60,180 bases of DNA from an uncultured Pseudomonadota bacterium. Its GTDB lineage: Bacteria > Pseudomonadota > Gammaproteobacteria > Steroidobacterales > Steroidobacteraceae. Position numbers and translations under genes: made by a program. The DNA lies in the NCBI GenBank assembly GCA_903839465.1, contig CAIMCI010000007.1, positions 1 to 60,180 on the forward strand. The letters are read 5' to 3'. Positions within the stretch are counted from its first letter, which is position 1. Each line of letters opens with the position of its first letter. The notes under the pieces were generated by a model. It was not told the DNA's origin, searched no databases, and saw only the letters and a list, made by a program, of their open reading frames with translations. Shown here piece by piece: positions 39,528 through 48,228 of this stretch.

Positions 39528-41567
39528 CTAGACGGCCGTCGGCGCCGCATCGGCCCGGCGCGGCCGGCGTCCCCGCGTCTCGTTCTGGCTGGCGGAGGCC
39601 TTCGGCGCCGGCAGCGTCACGACCTTAGAGAGGTGCGGATACGCCGCCGTCTTGTGCGGGATCGCCATCGCCTCGACGAAGTGTTCCTGGAAGCGCGGCT
39701 CGATGGCGGTCTCGACCTTCTCGACGTCGCGCACCAGGCGCTCGATGGTCGCGCGCGCGGTCGAGTCGAGCAGCGCGATGCGGGCACCGGTACCGGCCGC
39801 GTTGCCGGCCGAATCGACCTTGGCCAGGTCGCAGTCCGGAATCATGCCGAGCACGGTGGCGTACTTGACGTCGATGTGGCTGCCGAAGGCGCCCGCGAGC
39901 CGGATCCGCTGGACCGTCTCGACCCCGAGCCGTTCCATCAGCAGCTTGATGCCGGCGTAGAGGGCGGCCTTCGCCAGCTGGATCGCCCGTACGTCGTTCT
40001 GGGTGATCTTCAGGTCGACCGCACCCTGATGCAGCACGTAGGCGTGGGTCCTGCCGTTCTGCACGATGCGCGGACTGCGCGCCGCCAGCTCGCCGTCGAC
40101 AACGCCATCCTGGTTGATGACACCCGAGAGGTACATCTCGGCGATGATTTCGATGATCCCGGAGCCGCAGATGCCGGTCACGCCGGTCTTCTTCGTGGCC
40201 TCGGCAAAACCGGGCTCATCCGACCACAGGTCGCAGCCGATGACCCTGAAACGCGGCTCCAGCGTCACCGGGTCGATGCGCACCCGCTCGATCGCACCAG
40301 GCGCTGCGCGCTGTCCGCAGCTGATCTGGGCGCCTTCAAAGGCGGGACCCGTCGGACTCGAGCAGGCGACAAGCCGGTGCCGGTTGCCGAGAACGATTTC
40401 CGCGTTCGTGCCGACGTCGACAATCAGTGTCATCTCGTCCGTCAGGTCCGGCCGTTCGGCGAGCATCACGCCGGCAGCATCGGCTCCCACGTGACCGGCG
40501 ATGCACGGCAGGACGTAGGCGCGCGCGTTCGGATGAAGCTTGAGGCCCAGTTCCCGGGCCGGCAGGGATATCGAGGTATCCGTCGCCAGCGCGAAGGGGG
40601 CGCCGCCGAGCTCGACCGGATCGATGTTGAGCAGGAGGTGGTGCATGATCGGGTTGCCGACCATGGTGATCTCCAAGAGGTCCTCGACCGCCACTCCCGC
40701 CTCGCGCGCGACCTCCTGCGCAAGTTCGTTGAGAGCCTCGCGCACGGCAACCGTCATCTGGGCGGCGCCACCGGGATTCATCATCGAGTAGGACACGCGG
40801 CTCATCAGATCCTCGCCGAAGCGGATCTGCGGGTTCATCAGGCCCGCCGAGGCGACTACGTCACCACTGAGGATTTCGCACAGATGAGCGGCGATGGTCG
40901 TCGACCCGATGTCGACGGCAAGCCCGTAGACCACTTCCTTGAGGCCCGGCCACGCCGCGACGATCTGCCTGCCGTCATGGACCGCGACGGTGATCTTCCA
41001 TTCTCCCTGGCGCAGGATCGGCTGCAGCGTCTGCAGGACCTGCAGGTCGCAGTCGAGGCCGCGGATCTGCCATTCCCGCTCCAGCGCCTCGTTCAGCCGG
41101 CGCAGGTCGCCGGACGGTTCGTGCATGTCCGGTTCGCGCACTTCAACGTAGTAGAGGCGAACCAGCGGATTGAGGTCGATCTCCCGGGCCTCGGCGGCCT
41201 TGCGCACCACCTGGCGGTGGACCTGGCTGCTCTCCGGAACGTCGATCACGACGTCGGCCAGGATCTTCGTCGAGCACGACAGGCGCCGTCCCTCGGCCAG
41301 CTTCGCCCGCCGCCCGAAGCGCAGCTCCGGCTCGCTGACCGGCGTCAGGCTCGCCGCGGACGAGCTGACGCCGTGCTTGGCAAACTCGCCCTCGGCAACC
41401 AGCACCTGGCACCGGCCGCAGAGCCCGCGGCCGCCGCACACCGAATCAATGTCCACGCCGAGCGCCCGCGCTGCCTGCAGGACCGGCGTACCGACCGGAA
41501 AGCGGCCCCGCTTACCGGACGGTGTAAAAACGATCAGGGCGTCGGCTTCTGGCATCGCTGCGGACAT
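39528..41567 (-). CDS. Reductive activator of corrinoid protein: [2Fe-2S] ferredoxin plus ASKHA domain
   Basis: The 679-residue protein starts with a plant-type [2Fe-2S] ferredoxin domain (Cys44, Cys50, Cys53 and Cys98; DSVCGGRGLCGRCQ and RRLSCST), followed by a linker and the ASKHA ATPase-like domain of RACo-type proteins (VDIGSTTIAAHL, ATKKTGVTGICGSGIIEI, LAGAFGSHID). Such proteins use ATP and an electron to bring Co(II) corrinoid, inactivated by chance oxidation, back to Co(I). It closes the seven-gene corrinoid operon 47 bases after the methyl-THF methyltransferase gene. An activator is especially needed where oxygen is present. It differs from RamA, which has 4Fe-4S clusters. Confidence 0.85.
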   Translation of the reverse strand: MSAAMPEADALIVFTPSGKRGRFPVGTPVLQAARALGVDIDSVCGGRGLCGRCQVLVAEGEFAKHGVSSSAASLTPVSEPELRFGRRAKLAEGRRLSCSTKILADVVIDVPESSQVHRQVVRKAAEAREIDLNPLVRLYYVEVREPDMHEPSGDLRRLNEALEREWQIRGLDCDLQVLQTLQPILRQGEWKITVAVHDGRQIVAAWPGLKEVVYGLAVDIGSTTIAAHLCEILSGDVVASAGLMNPQIRFGEDLMSRVSYSMMNPGGAAQMTVAVREALNELAQEVAREAGVAVEDLLEITMVGNPIMHHLLLNIDPVELGGAPFALATDTSISLPARELGLKLHPNARAYVLPCIAGHVGADAAGVMLAERPDLTDEMTLIVDVGTNAEIVLGNRHRLVACSSPTGPAFEGAQISCGQRAAPGAIERVRIDPVTLEPRFRVIGCDLWSDEPGFAEATKKTGVTGICGSGIIEIIAEMYLSGVINQDGVVDGELAARSPRIVQNGRTHAYVLHQGAVDLKITQNDVRAIQLAKAALYAGIKLLMERLGVETVQRIRLAGAFGSHIDVKYATVLGMIPDCDLAKVDSAGNAAGTGARIALLDSTARATIERLVRDVEKVETAIEPRFQEHFVEAMAIPHKTAAYPHLSKVVTLPAPKASASQNETRGRRPRRADAAPTAV

Positions 41568-41614
41568 GGAATGGCCTCGGGTCGGCGCGGCTCACGCCGC
41601 GCGGTTGGATACGG

Positions 41615-42538
41615 TCAGGTCGCCTGACGGCGGCGGGCGCCACCCTCGCGGCGGCCGCGCGGGCCCTCGCCGCCGGGCGTGCTGCCGGCCGGAGGCGGCT
41701 CACGGAAGCGCTTGATCCAGCGAGCGCAATCAGGGTCATGCCCCATCATGACGTCTGCACCCAGCACCGCTGCCATGGTCTCTACATGCAGCGGATTGGT
41801 GATCGCCGAGGTCATGCCCGAGCCGATCGCCATGGTCAGGAACGCCGCGTTGACGCCGTGCCGGTTGGGCAGGCCGAAGCTGACGTTCGACGCGCCGCAG
41901 GTCGTGTTGACCTTGAGCTCGGTACGCAGGCGATGGACGAGCCGCATCACCTGGACGCCGGCCTTGTTGATCGCGCCGATCGGCATCACCAGCGGATCAA
42001 CGACGATGTCCGAGTAGGGAATTCCGTGGTCACGGGCCCGTTCGACGATCTTCTTGGCGACGAGGAAGCGTACGTCCGGGTCCTCGGAAATGCCGGTCTC
42101 GTCGTTCGAAATGGCGACCACGGCCGCGCCGTACTTCTTGATGAGCGGCAGGACGGTCTCGAGGCGGTCCTCTTCGCCCGTCACGGAGTTCACCAGCGGC
42201 TTGCCCTTGTAGACCGCCAGACCCGCTTCGAGGGCGGCGACAATCGAAGAGTCGATCGCCAGTGGCACGTCGGTGATCGACTGCACCAGCTGGATGGCCT
42301 TGGCGAGGATCGCGGGCTCGTCGGCGAGCGGGATACCCGCGTTCACGTCAAGCATCTGCGCGCCGGCCTCCACCTGCGCGCGCGCATCCGCCTCGACGCG
42401 GCTGAAGTCACCCGCCGCCATCTCGGCCGCGAGGATCTTGCGACCGGTGGGATTGATGCGCTCGCCGATGATCACGAACGGCCGATCGAAGCCGATCACT
42501 ACTTCTTTGGTCGCGGAACTGATTACGGTATCGGTCAT
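41615..42538 (-). CDS. Methyl-THF:corrinoid protein methyltransferase (pterin-binding domain)
   Basis: An ATG overlapping the metF stop by four bases gives 307 residues. It has the pterin-binding TIM-barrel: FVIIGERINPTGRK, GAQMLDVNAGIPLADE, PLAIDSSIVAALEAGL, KPLVNSVTGEED and NTTCGASNVSFGLPNRHGVN. These motifs match AcsE and MtgA. The enzyme would move the methyl from the corrinoid protein to THF during betaine breakdown. It is not MetH or DHPS: no homocysteine or activation domain is present and the C-terminus is a short Arg/Gly-rich tail. Confidence 0.87.
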   Translation of the reverse strand: MTDTVISSATKEVVIGFDRPFVIIGERINPTGRKILAAEMAAGDFSRVEADARAQVEAGAQMLDVNAGIPLADEPAILAKAIQLVQSITDVPLAIDSSIVAALEAGLAVYKGKPLVNSVTGEEDRLETVLPLIKKYGAAVVAISNDETGISEDPDVRFLVAKKIVERARDHGIPYSDIVVDPLVMPIGAINKAGVQVMRLVHRLRTELKVNTTCGASNVSFGLPNRHGVNAAFLTMAIGSGMTSAITNPLHVETMAAVLGADVMMGHDPDCARWIKRFREPPPAGSTPGGEGPRGRREGGARRRQAT

Positions 42539-43551
42539 GACTGTGTCCTGTGCTCGCCTTCGTTTTGCGCCGCACCGGGCTGCCAGGGCTTGCGGCCCTT
42601 GAGCACTCCGGAACGATCGATGATTTCTGCCACGGCTTCTTCCTGTCGGTAGGCCATGACGTGCACGCCGTGGATGCCGGCGATTTCCCGCATTTCCTGG
42701 ATAAGCTCGACGCAGATCTGCTTGCCTTCGGCAAGCTGGTCCTTGGAGCCCGCCATGCGCGCGATGAGCGCATCGGGAATGTGGATGCCGGGCACGTTGG
42801 TGCGCATCCACTCGGCGGTCTTCGCCGAGCGCAGGGGCCCCACGCCGGCCAGGATGTAGACCCGGTTCGCGTAGCCGAGGGCCTCGACTTCCTTCATGAA
42901 GGAACGCAGCAACGGCATGTCATAGCAGTACTGGGTCTGGATGAACTGCGCGCCGGCGTCGACTTTCTTTGCCAGCCGGCGGGCGCGCCACTCATAGGGA
43001 AGGCCGGAGGGATTTTCCGCTGCGCCGAGGAAGATGCGCGGTGCGGAGGTTATTTTCCGGCCCGACTGGAAATGCAGCTCATCGCGAAGCGCGCGGGCGA
43101 TCGTCAGGAGCGACATGCAGTCGAGATCAAAGACGGGCTTGGACTGTGGATGGTCACCCGCTTGCACGCCGTCGCCCGTCAGGCAAAGCATGTTGCAGAC
43201 GCCGAGGGCCGCGCCGCCCAGGATATCGCCCTGGATCGCGATACGGTTTTTGTCGCGGCAGGAAATCTGCATCACCGGCGAGTATCCGACTCTCGCCAGC
43301 AGCGCCGACACCGCGACCGAGGACATGTGGCAGTTCGCGCCGCTGCCGTCGGTCGCGTTGATGGCATCGACATAGCCATCGAAGACGCTGGCCCGCTTGT
43401 AGACATCATTGGGATCGGCCGAGTCCGGTGGCGCCACTTCCGCCGTGATCGCGAACGCGCCGGAGCGGAGCACGGCCTCGAGGCGGCCGGGCGAGGTGTG
43501 CCCGGTGGGCACTTCCGGCACCGGAATGCTGGCAATGGGGGTGGCCGACAT
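42535..43551 (-). CDS. metF: Methylene-THF reductase
   Basis: The 338-residue TIM-barrel flavoprotein contains ITAEVAPPDSADPNDVYKRA, the MISCRDKNRIAIQGD-like segment (QISCRDKNRIAIQGD) and LGVCNMLCLTGDGVQAGDHPQ, followed by DAGAQFIQTQYCYD. In this operon it probably runs in the oxidising direction, converting methyl-THF from the corrinoid pathway to methylene-THF. It overlaps the MetV-like gene upstream by one base. In acetogens MetF and MetV form a complex, so a heteromer with the next gene product is expected. Confidence 0.87.
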   Translation of the reverse strand: MSATPIASIPVPEVPTGHTSPGRLEAVLRSGAFAITAEVAPPDSADPNDVYKRASVFDGYVDAINATDGSGANCHMSSVAVSALLARVGYSPVMQISCRDKNRIAIQGDILGGAALGVCNMLCLTGDGVQAGDHPQSKPVFDLDCMSLLTIARALRDELHFQSGRKITSAPRIFLGAAENPSGLPYEWRARRLAKKVDAGAQFIQTQYCYDMPLLRSFMKEVEALGYANRVYILAGVGPLRSAKTAEWMRTNVPGIHIPDALIARMAGSKDQLAEGKQICVELIQEMREIAGIHGVHVMAYRQEEAVAEIIDRSGVLKGRKPWQPGAAQNEGEHRTQS

Positions 43552-44006
43552 TACTTGTCCCCTGTCTTTTCGCGCACAACCTTCAGCCACGACGACTTGC
43601 CCTTGAGTCGCTGGTCGACGGCGAACTGCACGACCTGCATGGCGGGCACGCCGCCCGGCATGCGCTCGGCGCCACGGAAGCCCTCCAGCCAGACGCAGCG
43701 CATCTCGGGCTTGACCTCGCACATGCCGTTGGCGCGCACGCCGCCGCACGGCCCGTTGCGCAGCGTCTTCGGGCAGTTCATGGGGCAGGACATGCCGGTT
43801 GAGCTCAGGGCGCACTGACCGCACATCTGGCAGTCGAACAGCAACCCCTTCACCGAGCGCTCAACCGCGGCGACCGGTCGCTCGAGGCGGTCGTAGCCGA
43901 TCGCCTTGAACAGCGGATGCAGGCGCACCAGAAAGGCCTCGAACCCCCTGTAGAAGGCATTCAGTCCGCGTGCGTGCCGGACCGACCACAGGCGGACGCT
44001 GTACAT
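43551..44006 (-). CDS. metV: MetV-like methylene-THF reductase C-terminal domain protein
   Basis: The 151-residue protein is dominated by a cysteine cluster: DCQMCGQCALSSTGMSCPMNC, then PKTLRNGPCGG and GMCEV. This is the MTHFR_C pattern (PF12225) found in MetV of acetogens, where it partners MetF and carries iron-sulfur or zinc sites needed for activity with a non-NADH electron carrier. Its one-base overlaps on both sides with metF and the PF13769 gene imply strict co-expression. Such a two-subunit reductase in a presumably aerobic amine degrader suggests that methyl-THF oxidation is linked to a higher-potential acceptor; that is inferred. Confidence 0.8.
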   Translation of the reverse strand: MYSVRLWSVRHARGLNAFYRGFEAFLVRLHPLFKAIGYDRLERPVAAVERSVKGLLFDCQMCGQCALSSTGMSCPMNCPKTLRNGPCGGVRANGMCEVKPEMRCVWLEGFRGAERMPGGVPAMQVVQFAVDQRLKGKSSWLKVVREKTGDK

Positions 44007-44341
44007 CAGCCCTCTCCGTCGGCGGCAGCCGCGTCGGCCGGCGGTGCACTGAGTCCCTTGCTGCGGATGAGCTTCTCGAGTGCCTCATCCGTATAGGCAG
44101 CCTCGATGCGGGCAGCTTCCGCAGCCGCCTCGGCATCGAGGTCCTCGCCGCAGGCGCGCGGGTCGCTGCGCTTCCAGTCGGCGAGGTAGGCATCGGAACT
44201 GCCGCGACCGGCACGCATCGCCGCGCGGTCGACCGCCTCCTGGAAACGGTGGGAAAGCTGGACCTTGGCGGTCTGCCTGCCCTGCTTGACTACGACCTGG
44301 GCGGGAATGTCGCGCCAGGAAATGATCGTGAGTGAGGCCAT
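44006..44341 (-). CDS. PF13769-type small protein in the corrinoid operon
   Basis: The 111-residue protein begins SLTIISWRDIPAQVVVKQGRQTAKVQLSHRF and continues with DRAAMRAG...DAYLADWKRS. I recognise this as the small family labelled 'virulence factor' (PF13769), a name without biochemical support. The N-terminal half looks like a mixed alpha/beta domain with a Trp-Arg-Asp-Ile-Pro turn; the C-terminal third is Ala/Glu/Asp-rich. It has no signal peptide and no Cys cluster. Its place between MetV and DUF1638 genes suggests a part in methyl-THF or corrinoid handling. The function is unknown. Confidence 0.65.
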   Translation of the reverse strand: MASLTIISWRDIPAQVVVKQGRQTAKVQLSHRFQEAVDRAAMRAGRGSSDAYLADWKRSDPRACGEDLDAEAAAEAARIEAAYTDEALEKLIRSKGLSAPPADAAAADGEG

Positions 44342-44352
44342 TCGTCGTTTCC

Positions 44353-45009
44353 TTAAGCCGCAGGCAGCGCGGCGGCCAGACTGGTGCCCAGACCGCCGTA
44401 GCCCGTCAGGTGAAATTCGTAAGCCAGATTCATCCGCCGGGCGATGCCTTCGGCCGCCTGCCGATCCGCGGCGGTGGCCTTCTGGCCGAGGTAGACCACG
44501 CGGCGGTAGTTGCCAAAGTACATCGCGTACAGTTCCGGGTGCCTGTCGATGCCAAGACCGCGAATCACCAGTCGATCGAAGTGCCGCACGAGAAAGTCGG
44601 TCAGGTAGAACGTGCCCGGCTCCGCGTCGGACAGCGCAGCGAATACCTCGCTGCCCGCGTAAAACTCGTAGCAGTGGACCCCGGGGATTCGCTCGATCTC
44701 GACCCCGAGTTCACTGCACAGCCTGGCAATCACGTCGTCGAGTCCACCGGCCGTGCCGCAGTCGGCGTAGCCGACGACGATCCGGTCGAACTGTCCTGCC
44801 GTCTCCCGCACGACCCGCTCGACCGCGTCCGGAATCCTTTCGGGGCGGTTGTGGAGTTCCGGTGCAAGATACCGGACCGCCACGTCGCGCCAGTCGTTCG
44901 CCGACCTCAGTGCGGCGATCTCCCGAGCCAGTGCCCCGCACGCAAGGACGAGAGCCCTCGGCCTTGCCGCGCCGCTCTCCCGAGCCGGCGAGTCACTCGA
45001 GGTCTTCAC
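44353..45009 (-). CDS. DUF1638 protein in the corrinoid operon
   Basis: A GTG start gives 218 residues. Visible motifs are LVLACGALAREI, the YLAPELHNRPERIPDAVE region and VVGYADCGTAGGLDDV, followed by PGVHCYEFYAG and a C-terminal LTGYGGLGTSL. These identify DUF1638, a family that often neighbours MttB-type methyltransferases and corrinoid proteins. The conserved Cys (ACGAL, ADCGTAGG, HCYEF) and Tyr residues suggest a ligand- or metal-binding site. A role in corrinoid loading or repair is only a guess. It lies between the corrinoid protein gene and the PF13769 gene with short gaps (29 and 11 bases). Confidence 0.72.
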   Translation of the reverse strand: MKTSSDSPARESGAARPRALVLACGALAREIAALRSANDWRDVAVRYLAPELHNRPERIPDAVERVVRETAGQFDRIVVGYADCGTAGGLDDVIARLCSELGVEIERIPGVHCYEFYAGSEVFAALSDAEPGTFYLTDFLVRHFDRLVIRGLGIDRHPELYAMYFGNYRRVVYLGQKATAADRQAAEGIARRMNLAYEFHLTGYGGLGTSLAAALPAA

Positions 45010-45038
45010 GACGCCGGCGACTCCTGCCGTTGGCCCGC

Positions 45039-45743
45039 TCAGTGCACCCGGGCGGCGCGGCGCTGTGCGATCAGGGACTTCGCTGTTTCCACGGCAATCG
45101 CCGCATCGCGACAGTACGCGTCAGCACCCACCGCCTTGCCAAACTCCTCGTTCAGCGGCGCACCACCCACGAGCACGATGAAGTCGTCGCGCATGCCCTT
45201 CTCTTTGAGCGTGTCGACCACGACCTTCATGTACGGCATCGTCGTCGTCAGCAGGGCCGACATGCCGAGGATGTCCGGCTTGTGGGTCTCGAGCGCCTCG
45301 AGGTATTTCTCGACGGCATTGTTGATGCCGATATCGATGACCTCGAAGCCGGCGCCTTCCAGCATCATGGCGACCAGGTTCTTGCCGATGTCGTGGATGT
45401 CGCCCTTGACGGTGCCGATGACGACCTTGCCGATCGGTTCGACGCCGGTCTCGGCCAGCAGCGGCCTGAGGATCTCCATGCCGCCCTTCATCGCGTTGGC
45501 GGCGAGCAGCACTTCCGGCACGAACAGGATGCCGTCGCGGAAATCGATGCCGACGATCCGCATGCCCTCGACCAGGGCGTCGTTGAGCGTCTTCTCGGCG
45601 GACCAGCCACGCTTGAGGAAGATGTGGGTCGCTTCTTCGACCTCCGTCTTCAGGCCGTTATAGAGGTCGTCGTGGACCTGCTCGATCAATTCCTCGTCGT
45701 TGAGGTCGTTCAGATCGAATTCGGCCTGGGTATCGTCAGACAT
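45039..45743 (-). CDS. Corrinoid protein (MttC/MtgC-like, cobalamin-binding)
   Basis: The ATG at 45743 has GGGAGAG upstream and gives 234 residues; an earlier ATG adds twelve residues. An N-terminal four-helix cap domain (DEELIEQVHDDLYNGLKTEVEEAT, PEVLLAANAMKGGMEIL) is followed by a Rossmann-like B12-binding domain with Asp115-x-His117-x-x-Gly120 (GDIHDIGKNLV), the His giving the lower cobalt ligand, and ALLTTTMPYMKVVVDTL plus VGGAPL. It carries the methyl group between an MttB enzyme and the methyl-THF methyltransferase. It is the first gene of the operon, behind a 297-base regulatory gap. Confidence 0.9.
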   Translation of the reverse strand: MSDDTQAEFDLNDLNDEELIEQVHDDLYNGLKTEVEEATHIFLKRGWSAEKTLNDALVEGMRIVGIDFRDGILFVPEVLLAANAMKGGMEILRPLLAETGVEPIGKVVIGTVKGDIHDIGKNLVAMMLEGAGFEVIDIGINNAVEKYLEALETHKPDILGMSALLTTTMPYMKVVVDTLKEKGMRDDFIVLVGGAPLNEEFGKAVGADAYCRDAAIAVETAKSLIAQRRAARVH

Positions 45744-45819
45744 GCCGTCTCTCCCGAGTATTTTGCGTGTCAGGTCCATGCCTTACACGCCGCTGGCTGG
45801 CTTTCAATGGTACGGGTCC

Positions 45820-45897
45820 CGGGCGACCGGGACTGGCTAATCCGCGACGGTCGCATATCCAGACGCGACAGTCCAAGCCCGGAGTCCCGGTCGCCCG
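45820..45897 (-). other. Inverted repeat with 15-bp perfect arms in the corrinoid-operon leader
   Basis: CGGGCGACCGGGACT (45820-45834) and its exact reverse complement (45883-45897) enclose 48 bases. Inside, read on the minus strand, GTCGC and GCGAC form a smaller hairpin with a ten-base loop. Together they would fold into a nested stem in the 5' leader of the corrinoid operon mRNA, 77 bases before the start codon. It does not match a riboswitch that I can recognise; the B12-box was not found. Confidence 0.55.
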
Positions 45898-45913
45898 CAC
45901 CGCCGGTCCGATC

Positions 45914-45975
45914 GTCGCATCTGCAGCACTTATTGTCGCATTCAGACAACCGGCTTCGCGGCCGGTTTCTACACT
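45914..45975 (+). promoter_or_regulatory. Activator-type promoter of purU: two GTCGCAT half-sites 21 bp apart and TACACT
   Basis: GTCGCAT occurs at 45914-45920 and 45935-45941, exactly 21 bases start to start, the two-helical-turn spacing used by AraC-family activators. After 28 bases follows a -10-like TACACT (45970-45975), and the purU ATG comes 65 bases later. There is no good -35 hexamer, as expected for an activated promoter. The DMGDH gene at 55889 has the same layout with the same spacings. A further GTCGCAT lies at 45850-45856. GbdR, a GlxA-type regulator, controls purU in Pseudomonas aeruginosa, and a GlxA-type regulator is encoded at 54546-55550. Confidence 0.6.
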
Positions 45976-46040
45976 AGCGCCTGTCCAGTAAACCGGCACT
46001 GCAGACCGTCCGTTTCACCGTCCCCAGGGAGATCCCGCGC

Positions 46041-46910
46041 ATGACCTTCGATACCGCCCATCCGTTCGTACTGACCGCCAGCTGCGGGAGTCGCATGGGG
46101 ACTACGGCGCGCGTCACGACCTTCCTGGCCGACCGTCGCCTCTACATCATGGAGATGCAGCAGTTCGACGACACGCTGTCGGGCCGCTTCTTCGTCCGCG
46201 TGACCTTCTGCGGCGTCGCCGGCGAAACCCTGGATCTCGACCGCCTGCGCCAGGAATTCACGGCCGTCGCCCAGGTCGAGGAGATGGACTGGGCCATCCA
46301 CGACACGGCGCACCGGACGCGGGTGCTGATCCTGGTGTCGAACTTCGACCACTGCCTCGAGGACCTCCTGTACCGGCACCGCATGGGCGAGCTGCCGATG
46401 GACGTGGCGGGCATTGCCTCGAACCATCCGACCCTGCGCCCGGTGGCCGAGCGCTACGGCGTTCCGTTCACCCACCTGCCGATCACGGCGGACACCAAAC
46501 CCCAGCAGGAAGCAGCGCTCCTCAAGCTGGTTGCCGATACGAAGACCGATCTCGTCCTGCTCGCCCGCTACATGCAGATCCTGTCCGACGATCTTTGCCG
46601 CGCGCTGTCCGGCCGGGCCATCAACATCCACCACTCGTTCCTGCCGGGCTTCAAGGGCGCGAAGCCCTACCACCAGGCCCACGCGCGCGGCGTGAAGCTG
46701 ATCGGCGCGACCGCCCATTACGTGACGGCGGATCTCGACGAAGGCCCGATCATCGAGCAGATGGTCGAACGCGTCGATCACAGCTTCACGCCGGCGATGC
46801 TGGCCGCCGCCGGCCGCGATTCGGAGCGTCGGGCCCTGTCGACGGCCGTCCGCGCCGTTCTCGAGCACCGCGTCCTCATGAACGGCGACCGCACGGTCGT
46901 CTTTAAATAG
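46041..46910 (+). CDS. purU: Formyltetrahydrofolate deformylase
   Basis: The 289-residue protein has an N-terminal ACT domain (residues about 7-85, VLTASCGSRMGTTARVTTFLADR) and a formyltransferase fold with GIASNHPTLRPVAERYGVPF, INIHHSFLPGFKGAKPYHQA and the catalytic Asp in ATAHYVTADLDEGPIIEQ. PurU hydrolyses 10-formyl-THF to formate and THF. Here it is the outlet of the one-carbon chain fed by FolD. GGGAG lies ten bases before the ATG. It has its own activator-type promoter and is divergent from the corrinoid operon. No formate dehydrogenase gene is in the window. Confidence 0.93.
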   Translation: MTFDTAHPFVLTASCGSRMGTTARVTTFLADRRLYIMEMQQFDDTLSGRFFVRVTFCGVAGETLDLDRLRQEFTAVAQVEEMDWAIHDTAHRTRVLILVSNFDHCLEDLLYRHRMGELPMDVAGIASNHPTLRPVAERYGVPFTHLPITADTKPQQEAALLKLVADTKTDLVLLARYMQILSDDLCRALSGRAINIHHSFLPGFKGAKPYHQAHARGVKLIGATAHYVTADLDEGPIIEQMVERVDHSFTPAMLAAAGRDSERRALSTAVRAVLEHRVLMNGDRTVVFK

Positions 46911-47045
46911 ACTGCCGGCTGCCGGCCGCCCGGTGCGGCAGCCTCCCGACCCTATCGAAGTTCACCGCCGCGCCTTATAGTTGGCGTGGCAGCGACTTCC
47001 GTCCTGCGCGCCCGCCTTCCCTCGTCCGCCAACCATGGGAATCAG

Positions 47046-48071
47046 ATGGCCACTATCGACGTGCGTTCGGACACCGTTACCCGGCCGACCCCGGCAATGC
47101 TCTCGGCCATGATGGCGGCGCGCGTCGGCGACGACGTGTACGGCGAGGACGAGAACGTCAACGCCCTGCAGCAGAAGGCGGCTGCCATGTTTGGCATGGA
47201 GGCCGGGCTCTTCTGCCCGAGCGGGACCATGACCAACCAGATTGCCATCAAGCTGCACACGCAGCCCGGCGACGAGGTCATCTGCGATGAGCTCGCCCAC
47301 ACCTACCTCTACGAGGGTGGTGGCATTGCCTTCCATTCCGGCGCCTCGGTCAGGACCCTGCGGGGTGCCAACGGCCGCTTCACGGCGGAGCACGTCCGCG
47401 ACAACGTCAATCGCCGCGATGATGCCCACCTGCCCTGGACACGCCTGGTCGCTGTCGAGAACACGGTCAACAAGGGTGGCGGCTGCTGCTGGGATCTCGA
47501 CGAGTTGCGTCGCATCCGCACGACCTGCGATGAGCTCGGCCTCGCCCTGCATCTGGACGGCGCGCGACTGTGGAACGCGCTGGTAGCGCGCGGGGAGAGC
47601 CCGCGCGACCACGGCGCGATTTTCCACACGATCTCGATCTGCCTGTCGAAGGGCCTCGGCGCGCCGACGGGCTCGCTTCTCCTCGGCAGCCGCGAGCACA
47701 TCGGCCGGGCGCACCGGCTGCGAAAGCTGATGGGCGGAGGTATGCGCCAGGCCGGCTACATCGCCGCCGCGGGACTCTATGCGCTGGAAAACCACGTCGA
47801 CCGCCTCGGCGCCGACCATGCGAAATCAAGACACGTGGCGGACGAACTTCGTACCGTGCCGTACATCGCCTCGGTGCTGCCGGTAGAGACCAATATCGTC
47901 ATATTCCACCTCGCCGACGGCCTGTCCACCGAGGCCTACCTCCGCCACCTGGCCGAGCGTGGCATTCGTGCCGGCTCGATGGGCAGGCAGACGATCCGCT
48001 TCGTTTTCCACCTCGATGTGAGCGATGAGCAGGTGGATGCGCTGCTCTCCGCCGTGCGCGCTTTCCACTGA
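47046..48071 (+). CDS. ltaE: Low-specificity L-threonine aldolase (beta-eliminating lyase family)
   Basis: The ATG at 47046 gives 341 residues beginning [19 protein letters not shown], the usual family start. Other signatures are [46 protein letters not shown] and the PLP lysine in [14 protein letters not shown]. The enzyme splits threonine or related 3-hydroxy amino acids into glycine and an aldehyde, or runs in reverse. In this setting it may draw on glycine from sarcosine oxidation, as an alternative to GlyA. It lies in the same direction as purU with a 135-base gap, so it may be a separate unit. An upstream start at 46986 is less likely. Confidence 0.87.
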   Translation: MATIDVRSDTVTRPTPAMLSAMMAARVGDDVYGEDENVNALQQKAAAMFGMEAGLFCPSGTMTNQIAIKLHTQPGDEVICDELAHTYLYEGGGIAFHSGASVRTLRGANGRFTAEHVRDNVNRRDDAHLPWTRLVAVENTVNKGGGCCWDLDELRRIRTTCDELGLALHLDGARLWNALVARGESPRDHGAIFHTISICLSKGLGAPTGSLLLGSREHIGRAHRLRKLMGGGMRQAGYIAAAGLYALENHVDRLGADHAKSRHVADELRTVPYIASVLPVETNIVIFHLADGLSTEAYLRHLAERGIRAGSMGRQTIRFVFHLDVSDEQVDALLSAVRAFH

Positions 48072-48228
48072 CCGGGCCGGGCGCTGGAAACTCGATCGGC
48101 GTATCTGAAAAAGGCATTGGCGCCGGACCGGGAATCGGGCGAGGCTTGACGGCGGGGCGACCCGTTCCGGGCCAAAGGGCCCTGCTTGGCCAGGCGCCCG
48201 CCCGGCCCCGGCCTGCTAGGAGTACGTC

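Noticed and set aside
45744-46040. Cobalamin riboswitch before the corrinoid operon
   Set aside because: The region has strong stems, but I could not find the conserved B12-box, so the structure is reported only as an unidentified leader.
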